A stretch of 64,000 nucleotides of DNA from Symbiodinium sp. CCMP2592 (GCA_905221615.1 CAJNDT010004635.1:232321-296320); one strand, 5' to 3'; shown: positions 10,085 through 22,139, numbered from the stretch's first letter. Program-made: numbers and translations. Notes: generated by a model from the letters alone, not told the origin.

Positions 10085-12592
10085 TATAGTATCGTGGCAA
10101 GATGAACAAGCGCCAGGAATGAGACTTGTTGGATGGCAGTCATTGCTCTCAGAAAGCCATGTTTACAAGGGCCTGTGTGCTGAATCTACATCAAAAGCAA
10201 CAGCAATGGCCGCTTTCATCGAATCTCTTTTTCAGCAAGCAAACCAGTTACAATAGGGGTATCTCAGGCAAAAGCCTGCGGCTGGGTGTCTGCATAAATC
10301 CTGGTTCTGCCAACATCCATGATTCAGACCTTAACCGCCTTAACCCAAATCCCCAAGAGCCTAACTTCCCTAAATCCCCAAACTGCCAAACCTCTAAACC
10401 CCAAAATCGAACTCGAAAACATCGAAGCATTTTTCTTGAGAAGGGGCTGCAATGCACAAGCCCTCAAGCACAGCCCGCCGAGGTCATCAAAAAACTACAG
10501 CCTAAATGCCGGGCTTCGGGGTTTTGGGGCTTAGGGGAGAAATCCACCGACCTACACTTGATTATGCTTTTTTGTATCCAGCCTTCTGCTGCGGACCGAT
10601 GAAGGCTCAAAGCTGAGCTTCAAGCTTGCCGCGTCAGTCATCAGGCATGACTTCTTGCTCAACTTTATTATACACTCCTAAAATCCCAAACCCTGAGACC
10701 GTGGTCATCCAAAACTTCTAAATGTAACATGAAAAACCTTGAACCCCTTGATCCAGAATGCCTCAACAGCGAACCCTGAACTCCTGCATACACGGCCGAG
10801 CTCCCGGCTTGCAACTTCGGAGTCCGCCCTAGCCTTGAAGCTTCAGAAAGAAAGGCGCCGATGAGCTTAGGGGTTTAAGGGCTTATGGTTGAAGTTATCT
10901 AAAGACAGCTGAGGGCTTGGAATGAAGTTAAACATGTCTCAGCGCTCACACTCGGACAATGCAGGCGAGGCATATGGTTCGGAGTCTGTTGAGTGGGACG
11001 ATGCTAAGTGGGAGCGTAGGCAGGAAGGACTCGACTCGACTAAAAGTTTGTTAAACATGTTTAGGGCTCGAGGGTTTAAGGTCCAGCGTGTTGTGCTCTA
11101 GGCTTTGTAAGTCGCTTGGATCTTGGAAACGAACGGCTCTTCTCATGCCTATGTCCTTTGCTAGGGAGCCTTCGCAAATGCCAAACTCGTTGTCGAGCCG
11201 GACGTTTCGGGTTAAGGGTTTCCGCGGCCACACTCGGGAGAGTTGGGCGGACGGAAGTCGACGGTGTGAATTTCGTGATACTTGTATGGGCTGCTGACAT
11301 GACGCGCGAGAACTTGAAGTTTGTGAGTCTAGAGTCTACAGATTGTTCCTACACGCATATCTTTTCTTTCGTCCTTGTAAACTTCTTCATGGTCTCTTCT
11401 CAGTTGCACAACACTCTGAATCCTGAATGACTTCCTTATCCGCATGTTCGAAGCTTCTGCCATCCGTGCTCGAGAGCAATTGCGAGTGCCCTGAGCCGGA
11501 GACTCTGGATAAAAACAGAGTGGCCCAAACAGAGCATACGGCACGGCGACATAAATACACCCATTTATACTTCTATCTACCTACCTGTCTGCCTGTCCGC
11601 CGGTCTGCTTCTCTTCCTGTCTGTCTGTCTCTCTGTCTACAGTTGTACTGTACACAGAGATGTTCAACCTATTGAGGTACTGCGTGCTTCCCATCTTGAT
11701 GCTTGAAGCCTCCATGCTGCTTACCGTCAGAGTACGCCACCTGCCAGGTGCGGACACTGTGCGCTTCAACGGAACTCGAGACGAGATGCAAGTTCCCTGA
11801 GCCATCGGGGCCTTCCTGTATCAATGTTGGCTCGAAGGGTGCAGAGTTTAATCATGGTCTCGGGTGTGAGTGTGCGCTGGTAGGCCTGGACAGGTGCATC
11901 GCCGAAGCGTCGGTGAGAGCTTTCACTTGTGACTTGTGACCACACGCGGTTCGACGAACTTTCGGTGTCTAGGTCGAAAGGAGGGCCAGGGAGGGGCAGT
12001 CGCTAGTGTCAGTGTGTGTTTTTTGTGAAGGCTGTTGGAAGCTGGCCATGCTCAAGTCATGCGCTGCGACGTTGAAACTAATAGGCCAAAGGGCAGCAAG
12101 AACTTCCGGAGGGCCACGGGCAGCTCCCCATAAGAGCTTGCCTGACTGGAGGTTGGCTCATCCGGGATCGCAGATGTTACTTGGCTTGAAGGCTCCTCCA
12201 CACACAGAAAGAGAAGAGTATAGACTCGCTCATTTCGGCAAACTTCTACCGTGGTGGCAACAGGTCCGGACTGGTTGCTGATCATGTGATTTGACAGGGT
12301 GCATTTCATAGTGTGGTATGAGTTGACGCGACAGTTTGCCCACGTGAATATCGCCATAGAAAGACAAACGCTGATGTACGAGTACATCTACCTTTCAAGA
12401 TGCAACCTACACCATCTTTTAATGCTGGCGAGGTACCATCCGCAAAGCAAGAACCGAACCAGTTGAAACGCTCTTAAACGACATCGCTGATGAGCCCACA
12501 ACCCCTGCCCTGTGCATAGGCCAGCGAGCAGTCATGGCACTCCGTGCCAGAAGTACAAACTTGACGAACACACCCACATATGGTAGAAGCCT
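10085..12592. other. About 2.5 kb without a supported gene
   Basis: Telomere-like fragments (CTAAACCCC, CCCTGAGACC, AACCCTGAAC) recur between 10340 and 10790 and again near 11070 and 11210. A CTGTCTGT tract lies at about 11585-11640. Open frames are short and unsupported. Confidence 0.5.
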
Positions 12593-12681
12593 GAAAGTTG
12601 GAACACGAGTATCCTCATGCCCTTAAGGTAAAGCATAAGGGATCCTAGCACTAATCCTCATAAACCCGTGTTCCAACTTTC
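12593..12681. mobile_element. Foldback element with perfect 15-bp arms
   Basis: GAAAGTTGGAACACG at 12593-12607 is perfectly complementary to CGTGTTCCAACTTTC at 12667-12681. Inside lies a second smaller inverted pair, CCCTTA and TAAGGG. Total length is 89 bp, with no coding capacity. I see no clear target duplication, so it may be either a MITE or a structured RNA remnant. Confidence 0.55.
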
Positions 12682-12863
12682 TGGGATTCGATATAATGCT
12701 ATTCTCGAGTCTGACAGAACCGATACTTGACATGACTTTGAAGTGCACCCGACAGAAGCAGCAGATCCTACCGTCCAAGACTCAATCGCTCGAAGAACTC
12801 TGATCCCAGAAAGCATGACAAACACGGGGCAACATCATACGAAGCTCCCATACCCTCAGGATC

Positions 12864-12948
12864 CATGTACCTAAACAGTATATACTGCGGCCTTAAAGTT
12901 GTCCCTATCGGTACTTTGGGGCCAATGTATATACTATTTGGGTACATG
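12864..12948. mobile_element. Foldback element with 22-bp imperfect arms
   Basis: The left end CATGTACCTAAACAGTATAT and the reverse complement of the right end, CATGTACCCAAATAGTATAT, differ at two of 20 positions. The inner part carries GGCC and GGGGCC. It is 85 bp long, matching the other small elements in this region. No clear target duplication. Confidence 0.55.
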
Positions 12949-13239
12949 ATGGTACATGGGTCCTTTGGGATACTCGCAGCACACGAAGCGCTGGGTTCCA
13001 AACTCCCGACGGAAAAATGTTACTACATTGCACGCGGGAGCCTGGATCAAAGCCGCCTTCAGCCACTCTTCTAAGCGAGACCGGCGCTCCTGTAAAGGGT
13101 CCAGAGCCACGGTGTCATCATGTAAGTCAAAACAACACAAATCCTAGCAATGACGGTGATGATGCTGAGGATCGCCAGCAACCACAACCGCAGAAATTTA
13201 ATCATGTTGTTGTCATGCTCATTGTAAGCACTCGTTTGC

Positions 13240-13412
13240 CAGCAGCAGCAGTAGCCACCAGCGCCAAAGCCGCCTCAGCAGTAGTAGCAGACGCCGCAGC
13301 AGCAGCAGCAGCGGCAGCAGCAGCAGCAGCAGCAGCAGCACCAGCAGCAGCAGCAGCACCAGCAGCAGCACCAGCAGCACCAGCACCATCACCGGCATTG
13401 CAGCACATAGCA
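13240..13412. repeat. CAG trinucleotide tract
   Basis: An imperfect (CAG)n/(AGC)n tract is densest at 13290-13385. The poly-Ala, poly-Leu or poly-Gln frames crossing it are repeat artefacts. It continues into CAT/ATC-rich sequence to about 13480. Confidence 0.9.
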
Positions 13413-13972
13413 GCACTACCTCCTCCTCCTCATCCTCAGAATCATCAACGTCAGGATCATCATCACCGTTATCACAGTGTCACCATTACAAAAGTGCAGC
13501 CATCACCTCTCATCAACCACCCATCAACAGCACCAAATCGTTGTCTTGTCTTGGGATAGCTCTCATAGTTTTTGCCAAGTCATCCTGTAGAATGAAAGGC
13601 CGTAAGCTCCATGTGACTAGAGTGATGAGAGTGAGCATTTGGACAGAAGACCAGGGCGACGTGAGCATGACATGAGGTCAAGCCTGGAGCTCTTCACTGC
13701 GTGGCGTGTGCCAAATCTTTGGCGGAAAGCTTCTAGTTGCACCGGCGAAGACCTCGGAGAGGGACCAAACAGTCAGCCAACAACCCTGATGTAGCGGCTT
13801 TAGCACGAATTCGGATGAGGATTTGGGGGTATACGATCGTATGCCGATAACCTATAACAACTGAGGAACCCGGAAAAATCGCTGGGGGTGGTTTAGATAG
13901 ATACTCAAAGTACGCAGGTCACTACCGGGCATCCCGGTGGATGGACGGTGAGGTTCATGGCCTGTGGTGCTA

Positions 13973-14063
13973 CTTACCTTCGGTTAGTAGCGAATGGAGG
14001 AATGGGGTACAACTATAACTACTATTACTACCATTCTTCCATCCCCTACTAACCAAAGGGAAG
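13973..14063. mobile_element. MITE with 33-bp inverted ends and GCTA target duplication (copy 1)
   Basis: The element is 91 bp. Its left 33 bases and the reverse complement of its right 33 bases match at about 27 positions (core GGTTAGTAG). It is flanked on both sides by GCTA (13969-13972 and 14064-14067). The core between the arms is AT-rich with TATAACTACTATTACTA. It is clearly related to the copy at 21832. It has no coding capacity, so it would need enzymes from elsewhere. Confidence 0.8.
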
Positions 14064-14343
14064 GCTATGGCGTTGCGGCTGGAGGACTGGGGAGCAGAAA
14101 GTGGCTCATGAATCTTTGGTCCTTTGTGGGGAGTAGGTGCTGCTTTCACCGAAAAGAAAGTAAGTCGAAGTGCCTCCAGCCTTCTTTGGCTCTCTCTCTC
14201 TCTCTCTGTGCGTCTTTGTCTTTGGATTTCTGAAAGTGGACAACTGTGAAATCGAGGTTTCTTCGATCCTGGGCAGCTGAAACAATGCCTCCCGTCAGGA
14301 AAAAAGCTGTGGTGTGCAATGCACCGTTACCTAGCGGCTCCAT

Positions 14344-14407
14344 AGTAGTTCCTTTTTGGGGTTCATATATAGAACCCTATAAGGCGTAGTCCCAAAAAGG
14401 AACTACT
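14344..14407. mobile_element. Foldback hairpin with perfect 17-bp stem
   Basis: AGTAGTTCCTTTTTGGG at 14344-14360 is perfectly complementary to CCCAAAAAGGAACTACT at 14391-14407, with a 30-base loop. It is followed by TTGGGGCCTATGG, words shared with the TTAATAATTA element family. It could be a short MITE or a structured relic; no target duplication is visible. Confidence 0.55.
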
Positions 14408-14786
14408 TTGGGGCCTATGGGTGGCTACAAGCTCCCAAGTCTGCCGGCCTGGTGCTCGCAACCCTTGCGACTCAAACTCTTAAGATGGAGTCTCACGAGC
14501 ACAGCGCCAACCGGCCAGCGACACATCCGTCTTTGGGCGAAGCCTGACCGTGAACCCTCTCCGGCCTTTTTCAATTTTTCATCGGGCTTTCGCCGCCGCC
14601 CAATACTCAGCTGTTCATGTTCACCCACTTCCGCACGTGCACCCCCCTCAAACCCTAAAGATCTGAACTCCAAACCCGGTGAACCCTAAACCCTATGAAA
14701 TGCGAACCCGAACCCTTGAAGACGAGTTGCGGCGGAGATGGCAGGATCCTTGACCTCGGCATCTGGAGATTTTGATGCGTTGCGGT

Positions 14787-14930
14787 AGTAGTAGTAGTAG
14801 TGCTGGTAGTAGTAGTCGTCGTAGTAGTAGTAGTAGCAGTAGTAGTCGTCGTAGTAGTAGTAGCAGCAGTAGTAGTAGTTGCAGTTGTCATCGTTGTAGT
14901 TGTAGTCGTCATAGCCGCAGCAGCGAGGAG
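14787..14930. repeat. GTA trinucleotide tract
   Basis: Imperfect (GTA)n with TCG interruptions. The frames through it (poly-Val, poly-Thr) are artefacts. Telomere-like AACCCTAAAG and GAACCCTAAACCC lie just upstream at 14651-14695. Confidence 0.9.
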
Positions 14931-16015
14931 TAATGATCTGAGCCTCTGGCCAATGCCCGGAAGTGGTTGTAGCGACCTGGGCGAGCTGAGCAGGTACGGC
15001 CCAAGCATCACTCCAGAGAAACGAAAGCCAACCCTGAAGGCGAAGGCCCAGATACGGTTGCCTCCCCGAAAAAGCCCCAGATGCGGCTTAGGGCTCGAAT
15101 TTCGGTGTAAATTAGCCGATTCATTGCTCATAATAGAACCCTGATAGTGGAATGGGCCTTCGGGACTTGTCCCTGAAGGATTGATACCTGCCTGAGCATC
15201 GAAGGGTCCACAAGTTACCGTAGGAGCCGCTGTAACTTGCAACTATGATTAGGATGTATCGCATACTAATGCTTATGTATGGACTACATAAGAAGATTCT
15301 ATGAATGACTAATTACTCAGGCCCCTAAATGAGCAGTGTCAGCAGACCCGGACAAAGCGTGCAAAAGGTCAGTGCGACGAGTGTGGCTAATTCCGGCGTG
15401 TTGATGGTTATTTCATGCACGGACTTCTAAATGCAGCGACCAAAGTCAGGAAGCGATGTGACCAGGAGACAAGTCCCTCAAAATCGACGAGCTGTAGCGC
15501 ATCCCCCTACATGTTCAGAGCCGGGGTGCGCAGCACTTGCCATGGGGCACCGTTTTTGGGAGTAACGACCACTTCGAAATACACGACCTTGTCGTAGGCA
15601 TGAAGGCCTGCCACGACTGTCTGCACTGCGAGAAACAAGAGCCGCTTCTCGTAGTCCACGGCAAATGTGTGCGGGTAGATTGTTCGACTGCTGGTACGTG
15701 CACGAAAACCCTGAACGGAGCTGCGACTGTGTGCACCGTACCTAGTCTTGGCAGCCAGATGCTCGCGCCGTGAAGATCAGGAGAAGAGCCACCACCAACC
15801 ACAACCTGTTCTGCAACCAGAGAGCCCTAAATATCAGAGCCCAGGCAAACGAAAAGGACCACAACTGCTGGGTTCGGGCCAGGGTGCGACCTCCTGCTGT
15901 TTGGGTCGCAGCATGCCCTTTGGCACTGGTGCACGCGAAGCAGGCGCCAAAGGACCCGGAAAGTATGCAATCGGCGAGTCCTCTGCTGAGAGTGACATGC
16001 TAGCGGACTGAATCT
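14931..16015. other. About 1.1 kb without a supported gene
   Basis: Frames of about 60-110 codons occur on both strands at 15400-16010, none with recognisable features. No repeats stand out. Confidence 0.5.
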
Positions 16016-16016
16016 C

Positions 16017-16093
<77 letters not shown>
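16016..16093. repeat. CT microsatellite
   Basis: An almost uninterrupted (CT)n run with a few GT interruptions. Confidence 0.95.
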
Positions 16094-16096
<3 letters not shown>

Positions 16097-16504
16097 GAAG
16101 AGCCAGATTCGTTAATCAAACTGCAATACATGTGCCTCCACATTCAATCGTGCCAGTACTTTCTGGAAAAACCTTTTGATTGTCCGGGAAAGCATGTTGG
16201 AGTTGCAGTTACCAGGACCGTGCAAACGAAAACTAAGACAGCGAGTAGACTGAGTAAGCCACAAGGAGACCGCCAAAAGAAGCCACCAACAAACCACGGG
16301 AGACCACGGAGACCACCAGGAGAGGCCATATGCAGAAGCCACAATTCCCAAGTTTTGCAGGGATTCATGAACAAGGTCACATTGCTTCCCCCGAGTACTG
16401 GCAGGAGTCGGGAGCAAAACACTTTCCACCAAACACTGGCGGGATTCAGGACGTCATGGATGTGCTTTATGATCATTCGGGATCCGCATTGGCCTGATGA
16501 AGAT

Positions 16505-16740
16505 GTACGTACGTATGTATGTACTTGTATAGAACATATCCATCTATGCATCCATGCGTGCATGCATGCATACACAGACACACAGATACAAACAGACATA
16601 CATGGATGCATGCACCCATACGTTACATCACATGATGTTACATTTCGTTTCAGTTCACTACATGACATTACATTGATACATCATTACAGTACATACATTT
16701 CCATACATGCATACATGCAACCACACATGTACTCATACGC
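16505..16740. repeat. Imperfect TATG/CATA microsatellite
   Basis: GTACGTATGTATG, TGCATGCATGCATAC and CATACATGCATAC units are spread over about 230 bp. Frames through it are artefacts. The flanking DNA (16094-16504 and 16741-17486) shows no supported gene; 16895-17060 is rich in GTGGTG and GATGGTG words. Confidence 0.75.
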
Positions 16741-17486
16741 ATTTTTACGCGTATGCACATTTAGCCGGTAACAGTTTTGCGACCGCCTGAAGCACGCAGC
16801 AAATGGCCTCTCGCACAAAGGGAGCTGCAGGAAAGCCTGTGGTTATAAACGTGACCAAAGACTTTCTGTAATGCCAAGGACTCCCAGGGAAGGTTGTGAT
16901 GTCGATGGTGTCGGTGGTGGACCACACCATGACCACGTTGGTGGTGATACTGGACAGTGTGATCTCGCCACCGATGATGAGTTGCGCTGTGGTGTGTAGT
17001 TGTGCTGTGGTGTGTAGTGTGATGGTGCGTCGTATGGTGATGGTGGGTGTGGACGGCGTGGTGCTGGTGGCAGTGATGGCCTCCACCGAAGTCGAAACCG
17101 TGCGTCATCTCGCAGCAGACCTTCGGGGACATGACAGGGGCTGGAAGTGCAAGGCGATCCCATAGACCCCAAGCCTTAAAGTCCTCAAGCATCCGCACAC
17201 CATGGGCCGAATTTTTAAGTACTTGCTTGAAGAAAGACCGATTTCCTGAACTGCCACCCGCCTTCGATTGTCACCTTGAGGCGCACCACGGTGTCACTCC
17301 TCCCCCGCGCTGTTCCTGCTGTCCCGTACTTGAGCCATAATTGCATTGACCGGTCACGGACGAGGACCGAAGAAAAGCCCTAAACCCCAACGTATGTATT
17401 GGGAGCTGCGAGCTTCAGGTCGCCAATGTGCTGCAAAAAGAAAGAAGCCAGGCGCACAGGGTGTCAGGTTAAGTTCAGCTGATACA

Positions 17487-17580
17487 GGGACCTTAATAAT
17501 TAGAAGAGTGTTTTGGGGCCCAGTATACTATACTTATCATAACGAGCACCCAGAATAGTATAAGTAATGATTAAGGCCCC
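17487..17580. mobile_element. MITE-like foldback element, family TTAATAATTA, copy 2
   Basis: The element starts GGGACCTTAATAATTA and ends TAATGATTAAGGCCCC; the reverse complement of the end is GGGGCCTTAATCATTA. It is flanked by TACA on both sides (left ..GATACA, right TACATG..), a perfect 4-bp target duplication. The interior shares TTTTGGG with copy 1 at 10000. No coding capacity. Confidence 0.7.
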
Positions 17581-18510
17581 TACATGATTCTTCCGAGCGT
17601 GCGACAGGCATTCACTCTTCTTGCTCCTGGTCGCGTTCCTTCCAGTGGCTTCCGGCACTGACATGCTTGACCCACTGATTTAAGCTGAGACCGCATGGCA
17701 AGTTGATGTCTGTTCATGGACAACTCCTCATGCGCTAGTGCGGAACAAACTCCAGCCTACTAAAAGGGCCTTAACAATTCCAAAAGAGTTAGAGGCACAT
17801 TCTAGATGAAAATGTGTGGACTATAAGGGGCCTCTCCTACAAGGGGCCACAATCACAAAGCTTTGTTCAGATCTCCGGCAGGCAGCCTCCTCTGCGTCAG
17901 TCCGGAAATGCACACTGTGCGTTACCTTGCAGGGGGACCGGACGGCCCTTCCTAGAACATGCTTAGTTGATGAGATGGAGTTCTGGCTCGTCTCACAACG
18001 GCCAGAAACTCAGCTATGATAAAAAACATCAACCATCTGTTGATAGGCCCTGCCCAATCAAGTGATCGTCTCATCTGTCTGTAATCAGGTCGGCCCGTTT
18101 ACGAAGACTTGAACAATGAGCAAACTCTTTGATGGGACGCACCAAGCAGCTACCAATGCGAAAATGCCTACAGCCAGGTGCAGATACATGCCGCAGATTC
18201 AAAGCGTGACCAATCTAGGACGCGGTAAAGGTGCGGACCAGTGTGGGAGCGCCTTTGGTACGTATCAACACCACCGACATCAGATAAACTGGTTGTCTTC
18301 TGCCACAGACATGAACACTAAGCAAGCTAGTAATGGAAGTACAGGTAGAACTTGCAGGCCGAGTTTGACAAACACGCAGTGGCAGGCACGATGTTTCGGG
18401 AAACAGCAGTACCAGCGGTAGTAATGTTGGTGGTAGTAGGGAGGAAATCGCCACGCTAACAGTAATGCTGGATACACGCGCAGAAAGTGCGAGAAGTCGT
18501 ACTCGTAGAT
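17581..18510. other. About 0.9 kb without a supported gene
   Basis: A possible decayed relative of the TTAATAATTA elements (AGGGCCTTAACAATT near 17765 and TATAAGGGGCC near 17823) is seen, but its ends no longer pair well. No gene is supported. Confidence 0.45.
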
Positions 18511-18514
18511 GTAG

Positions 18515-19015
18515 CACTAGTACTAGTACTAGTACTAGTACTAGTACTATAGTAGTAGCAGTAGTAGTAGTAGTAGTAGTAGTGGTACTGGTACTACGCT
18601 GGATGGAGAAAATCTTGAACCACCTACATCCACTGTTTCAGGTACACATCCAAGCGACAACCCCGCACTCCCATGTTAACATTGACGACAGATCTCTTGG
18701 GGCGGTGCCAGATTTGTGTCATCGGAACGATTCAGTGAAACCCCGTGTTCATAGCAATGTTAAGAGGGGGGCGTGGGGTGAAGCTACATAACATATCTTA
18801 AAAGCAGTGCAGGATTTCCTCCATCCACAGTAGTACTAGTACTCGTGCTAGTACTTGTCGTCGTACTCGTAGTCGTAGTCGTAGTAGTAGTAGTAGTTGT
18901 TGTTGTAGTTGTAGTTGTAGTCGTAGTAGTAGTAGGAGCAGGAAGCCGAGTAGGAGTAGCAGCAGCAGCAATCGTGGTAGTAGTAGTCGTAGCGGTAGTA
19001 GCAGCAGCAGTGGTA
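18515..19015. repeat. Two GTA/CTAGTA tracts
   Basis: Bases 18515-18597 are (CTAGTA)n followed by (GTA)n. Bases 18830-19015 are an imperfect (GTA/GTC/GTT)n tract. Both tracts are preceded or followed by a similar phrase containing TGGATG(G)AG, at 18601 (plus) and about 18815 (minus), so they may be an inverted pair of the same original sequence. Confidence 0.8.
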
Positions 19016-19199
19016 GAAATGCAGCAGCAACAGTGGAAGCAACAGTGGTCGCAGGTGTAAATATACGGAAATTAGAGAACAACAGATTTGCTGCAAGTGC
19101 TGTTATTGCCGCCTTTGTGGTGGTCTTGACTCCGCTGGGGTGCTTACGATTACTATTCAGCTATTTGTGGAGCCCTTACCGGGCTCAATCCTAGAGACA

Positions 19200-19440
19200 T
19201 CTAGACCAGCAACATGCATGTGCAACTAATGTGCCCGTATGTGTATGCATCTCTGGGTGCGCATATGTATACATAAAGCGCACACACACATATGTGTGTG
19301 TGAATGTATCTACACATGGCCAAAGAAATACTTGCATCAACTTTAACATTTATATGTGTGTCTACATATATACATATATATGTATTATGTATATATATAT
19401 ATAGATACATGCATATGTTGATCATTCGTCCATTGATTTA
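19200..19440. repeat. TATG/CACA microsatellite region
   Basis: GCGCACACACACATATGTGTGTG is followed by TACATATATACATATATATG and TATATATATATAGATA. No gene. Confidence 0.8.
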
Positions 19441-20780
19441 TGGGCTCATATAAGCGTGGCTGTCGCACCACCTAGCAGAACAATATTGAGATGATAAAAC
19501 ATTTTCCTTGAAAGGACAAGCAAGCCAATATTGCAGGCACAGCATAAACACAAACAGCAGCAACTTGCAACACATGTCAAAGCTTTGGTGACTGGAAAGA
19601 TGTATGTATGTGCGTGCACATGTTGGTATCTCTATCTGTCGGCTTTTTCACCTGCATACCTATGTAAATGCATGTATAGCTATATGCATTTGTGTGTACA
19701 CGTACAAACATCGTTACGCACTGGTGCATGGGGAAAGGCGAAATTTGGCAGCATGCTGCGTTTTGTGTGACGGAAAGCAAGAGTTTGTCAGCATAAGACA
19801 CATTGACCACGCAGCAGGATGCAAATTCCTCGGTTCCGCCACTGCGAATACCGCAGAAGAGCTGCTGAGACGCAGAAACTTTGGCCATAAAGTGCATGTC
19901 TCCGGGAAGCCTTAAGCAAACTCAACCGCTGAATACCTTAGAAAGCCTCAACTTCCCTGAACCCTGCAACCCTTCAAAGGGGGCCTCTTCCTCATTGCCC
20001 TCGGATCGAAACTGCTCGCTGTGCGTGACCTGTCTGCGGCAGGCAAACAGATTTGATCCCCTTGGGAAGAAAGTGTCGTGGCGTGTCGTGGCGAAATATG
20101 CTTCGGGTTGCGGGGTCAGGTAGCACAAGGGCCTGAATGAACACAATAGGGCTTTCGGGCATGTTGTGATGATGCAGAAGTTTAGCAGCTCTTAGGAACA
20201 GGTTGTCTTAGCACTCAGGCTTCTATTAACCACCTTGGCATACGCTACAGTAGAAGTATATAGTAAATCAGGACTTTCATCCAAAAGCTAAACCCTGTGG
20301 CCCAATGACTAAACCCTATACTCTACCTGTAGCACAAAGAACTTCAGGAACAAACCCGACGGTGTCAAGACGAAACACAGGCCGTGCACAGCTTGACAAA
20401 TATCGAATGAGCTACTTCGCCTTCTCGACATTCCTAGCCTGCCCGATACCATATGATGATACCTTTGTAGCAGCATCCTCAGGACAACAAGACCAGCACG
20501 TTGAAACGCCCCAAACATCAACACCGAAAAGTCCAATAATATCTAACTCAAACACTTTAAGAACAATCGCAAAATCGATTAACACGGTCAACGAAACCAA
20601 TTTCAATGACACGAACACCCCAAACCCTAAAGCCCTATATTGCTTCGGCCGCCATGGATATCATCATAGTATCGTTCAAAATATTCTGGATACTAGCGGT
20701 GGCTTGTGCGTATGAGTAGCCGTAACACCCTGCATGATATATTTTGTTCTCATACTACACCCCCTCACCCAAACGGTTTT
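19441..20780. other. About 1.3 kb without a supported gene
   Basis: A 136-codon frame at 20305-20715 and others near 19600-20120 have no motif and a Thr/Asn-rich composition typical of chance frames. Telomere-like CTAAACCCTGTGG and ACTAAACCCTATAC lie at about 20289-20318. Confidence 0.5.
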
Positions 20781-21133
20781 GACAGGCCCCCCCTCGAATA
20801 TACTTTAACCGGCCGGGGGGAATGTATAATATTAGGGGGTTGGCAGGGTTCTCGTTTGCGACAGTTTTCGAGGTTCTCACAACTTCACACTGGCTTCACA
20901 TGCACTGCTCATGCACTCGACACTCAATCGACATTCTTTCCACCCCGGTTGGCGCCGCTCTGTCTTCGCACTGTGTTTGTCAGTGGCCCCAAAGCCATCC
21001 CAAGCCATTAGGAGCTGCCAGCTAGCTACTTGGCAGCAGTACCCAGCAGCTCCGGCGCTGTACGGTGGATGGCCGCCGTGCCTAGATCATGCCTAGGGGT
21101 CGTGGAGGGTTGTCAGGGAATGCTCGTGTACTC

Positions 21134-21439
21134 CTGGGAGTCAGCCAAGGCTGAAATGTATAAAAACAGGAGGATTGGTAGCCAGACCCCCCCAAATATA
21201 CATTACGTGTGTCCGGTTCTCGGTGGATGCGCCGGGCAGTAGTCTTGCTGCAGTAGCCGTCTATGAGTATTCTGAGGTATTCTGTTTGTTCAGTGTTTGT
21301 TGCGAGCATCCTCGTGGTGTCCTTATGCATTCCCGGGAGTGAGCCAGGGCTGAAATGTATATAAATAGGGGGATTGGTAGCCAGACCCCCCCAAATATAC
21401 ATTACGTGTGCCCGGCTCTCGGTGAATGAACCGGGCAGT
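21134..21439. repeat. Direct repeat of a 107-bp segment, 199 bp apart
   Basis: Bases 21134-21240 and 21333-21439 are about 90% alike. Both run from GGGAGT through CTGAAATGTATA, GGATTGGTAGCCAGACCCCC and AATATACATTACG to CCGGGCAGT. AATGTATA and TATACATT inside each copy form an inverted pair. Related words (a run of C, then TCGAAT, with AATGTAT) occur at 20785-20840 and 21590-21690, suggesting a small element family. Confidence 0.75.
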
Positions 21440-21831
21440 GGTGGGACTAACCCATCTGGAACAAATCAGAAATCTTGCTTCATGACAACATGTGACGGAC
21501 TTGTGAAGGGTTCTGACACTTTACACACACACACACACACACTTTGCTTTGTGCTGCATTAGGGCTTCAGTACAGCATGCCTGGCAACCGGCAGAAATGT
21601 ATATCAGCCCCCCCTCGAAATCGAATTATCTGGCCCGGGCCAGAGAAATGTATTTCTTCAAATGCTGTACCCCCCCCCCGCGACATACATTCTTAGGCGT
21701 GGCCCTCATACTACGAGAAAAAACCTACCAATCAGTAATGAGAGGAGCACGACCGGGCCTTCTTCGGCGTCTTGAGGCTGTAGCGAGAGGCGGAGCAGAA
21801 GGACATACTCGATGCGGTGAGCAACCTGCAG

Positions 21832-21922
21832 CTTACCTTTGGTTAGTAGGGAATGAAGGAATGGGGTGCAATTATAACTACTATTACTACCATTCTTCCA
21901 TTCCCTACTAACCAAAGGTAAG
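21832..21922. mobile_element. MITE with 33-bp inverted ends and GCAG target duplication (copy 2)
   Basis: The element is 91 bp, the same length as copy 1. Its left end CTTACCTTTGGTTAGTAGGG is repeated perfectly as the reverse complement of its right end, and 31 of the first 33 bases pair. It is flanked by GCAG on both sides (21828-21831 and 21923-21926). The outermost bases read outward as GGTAAG, which is also a strong 5-prime splice-site sequence. Confidence 0.85.
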
Positions 21923-22139
21923 GCAGAGGGTTTGGGGTTTCAGCACTCGCTCTCGGACAAACCTTGGCGAGGATTCCAGTAGGAGTTTAGGGTTTTAAGG
22001 GATTCGTCCGCAGAGCCTGCAGCACAAGGATTTCTGGGAGCTGTCAACGGTTTCGAAAGCCTTTCCTCCTGCATGGGCTGACTACGTCCGCTAGCAATGG
22101 GCAAACCAAGGGTTCGCAGGCAACTGTGTATGCATGAAC

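Noticed and set aside
16130-16771. Frames of over 170 codons on both strands
   Set aside because: They run through an ATAC/TGCA microsatellite and overlap each other on opposite strands with no coding signature.
17760-17835. Third copy of the TTAATAATTA MITE
   Set aside because: Only the left end (GGGCCTTAACAATT) is close; the right end pairs poorly and no target duplication is visible.
20305-20715. 136-codon Thr/Asn-rich frame
   Set aside because: Low-complexity composition, includes telomere-like CTAAACCCT sequence, and no motif.
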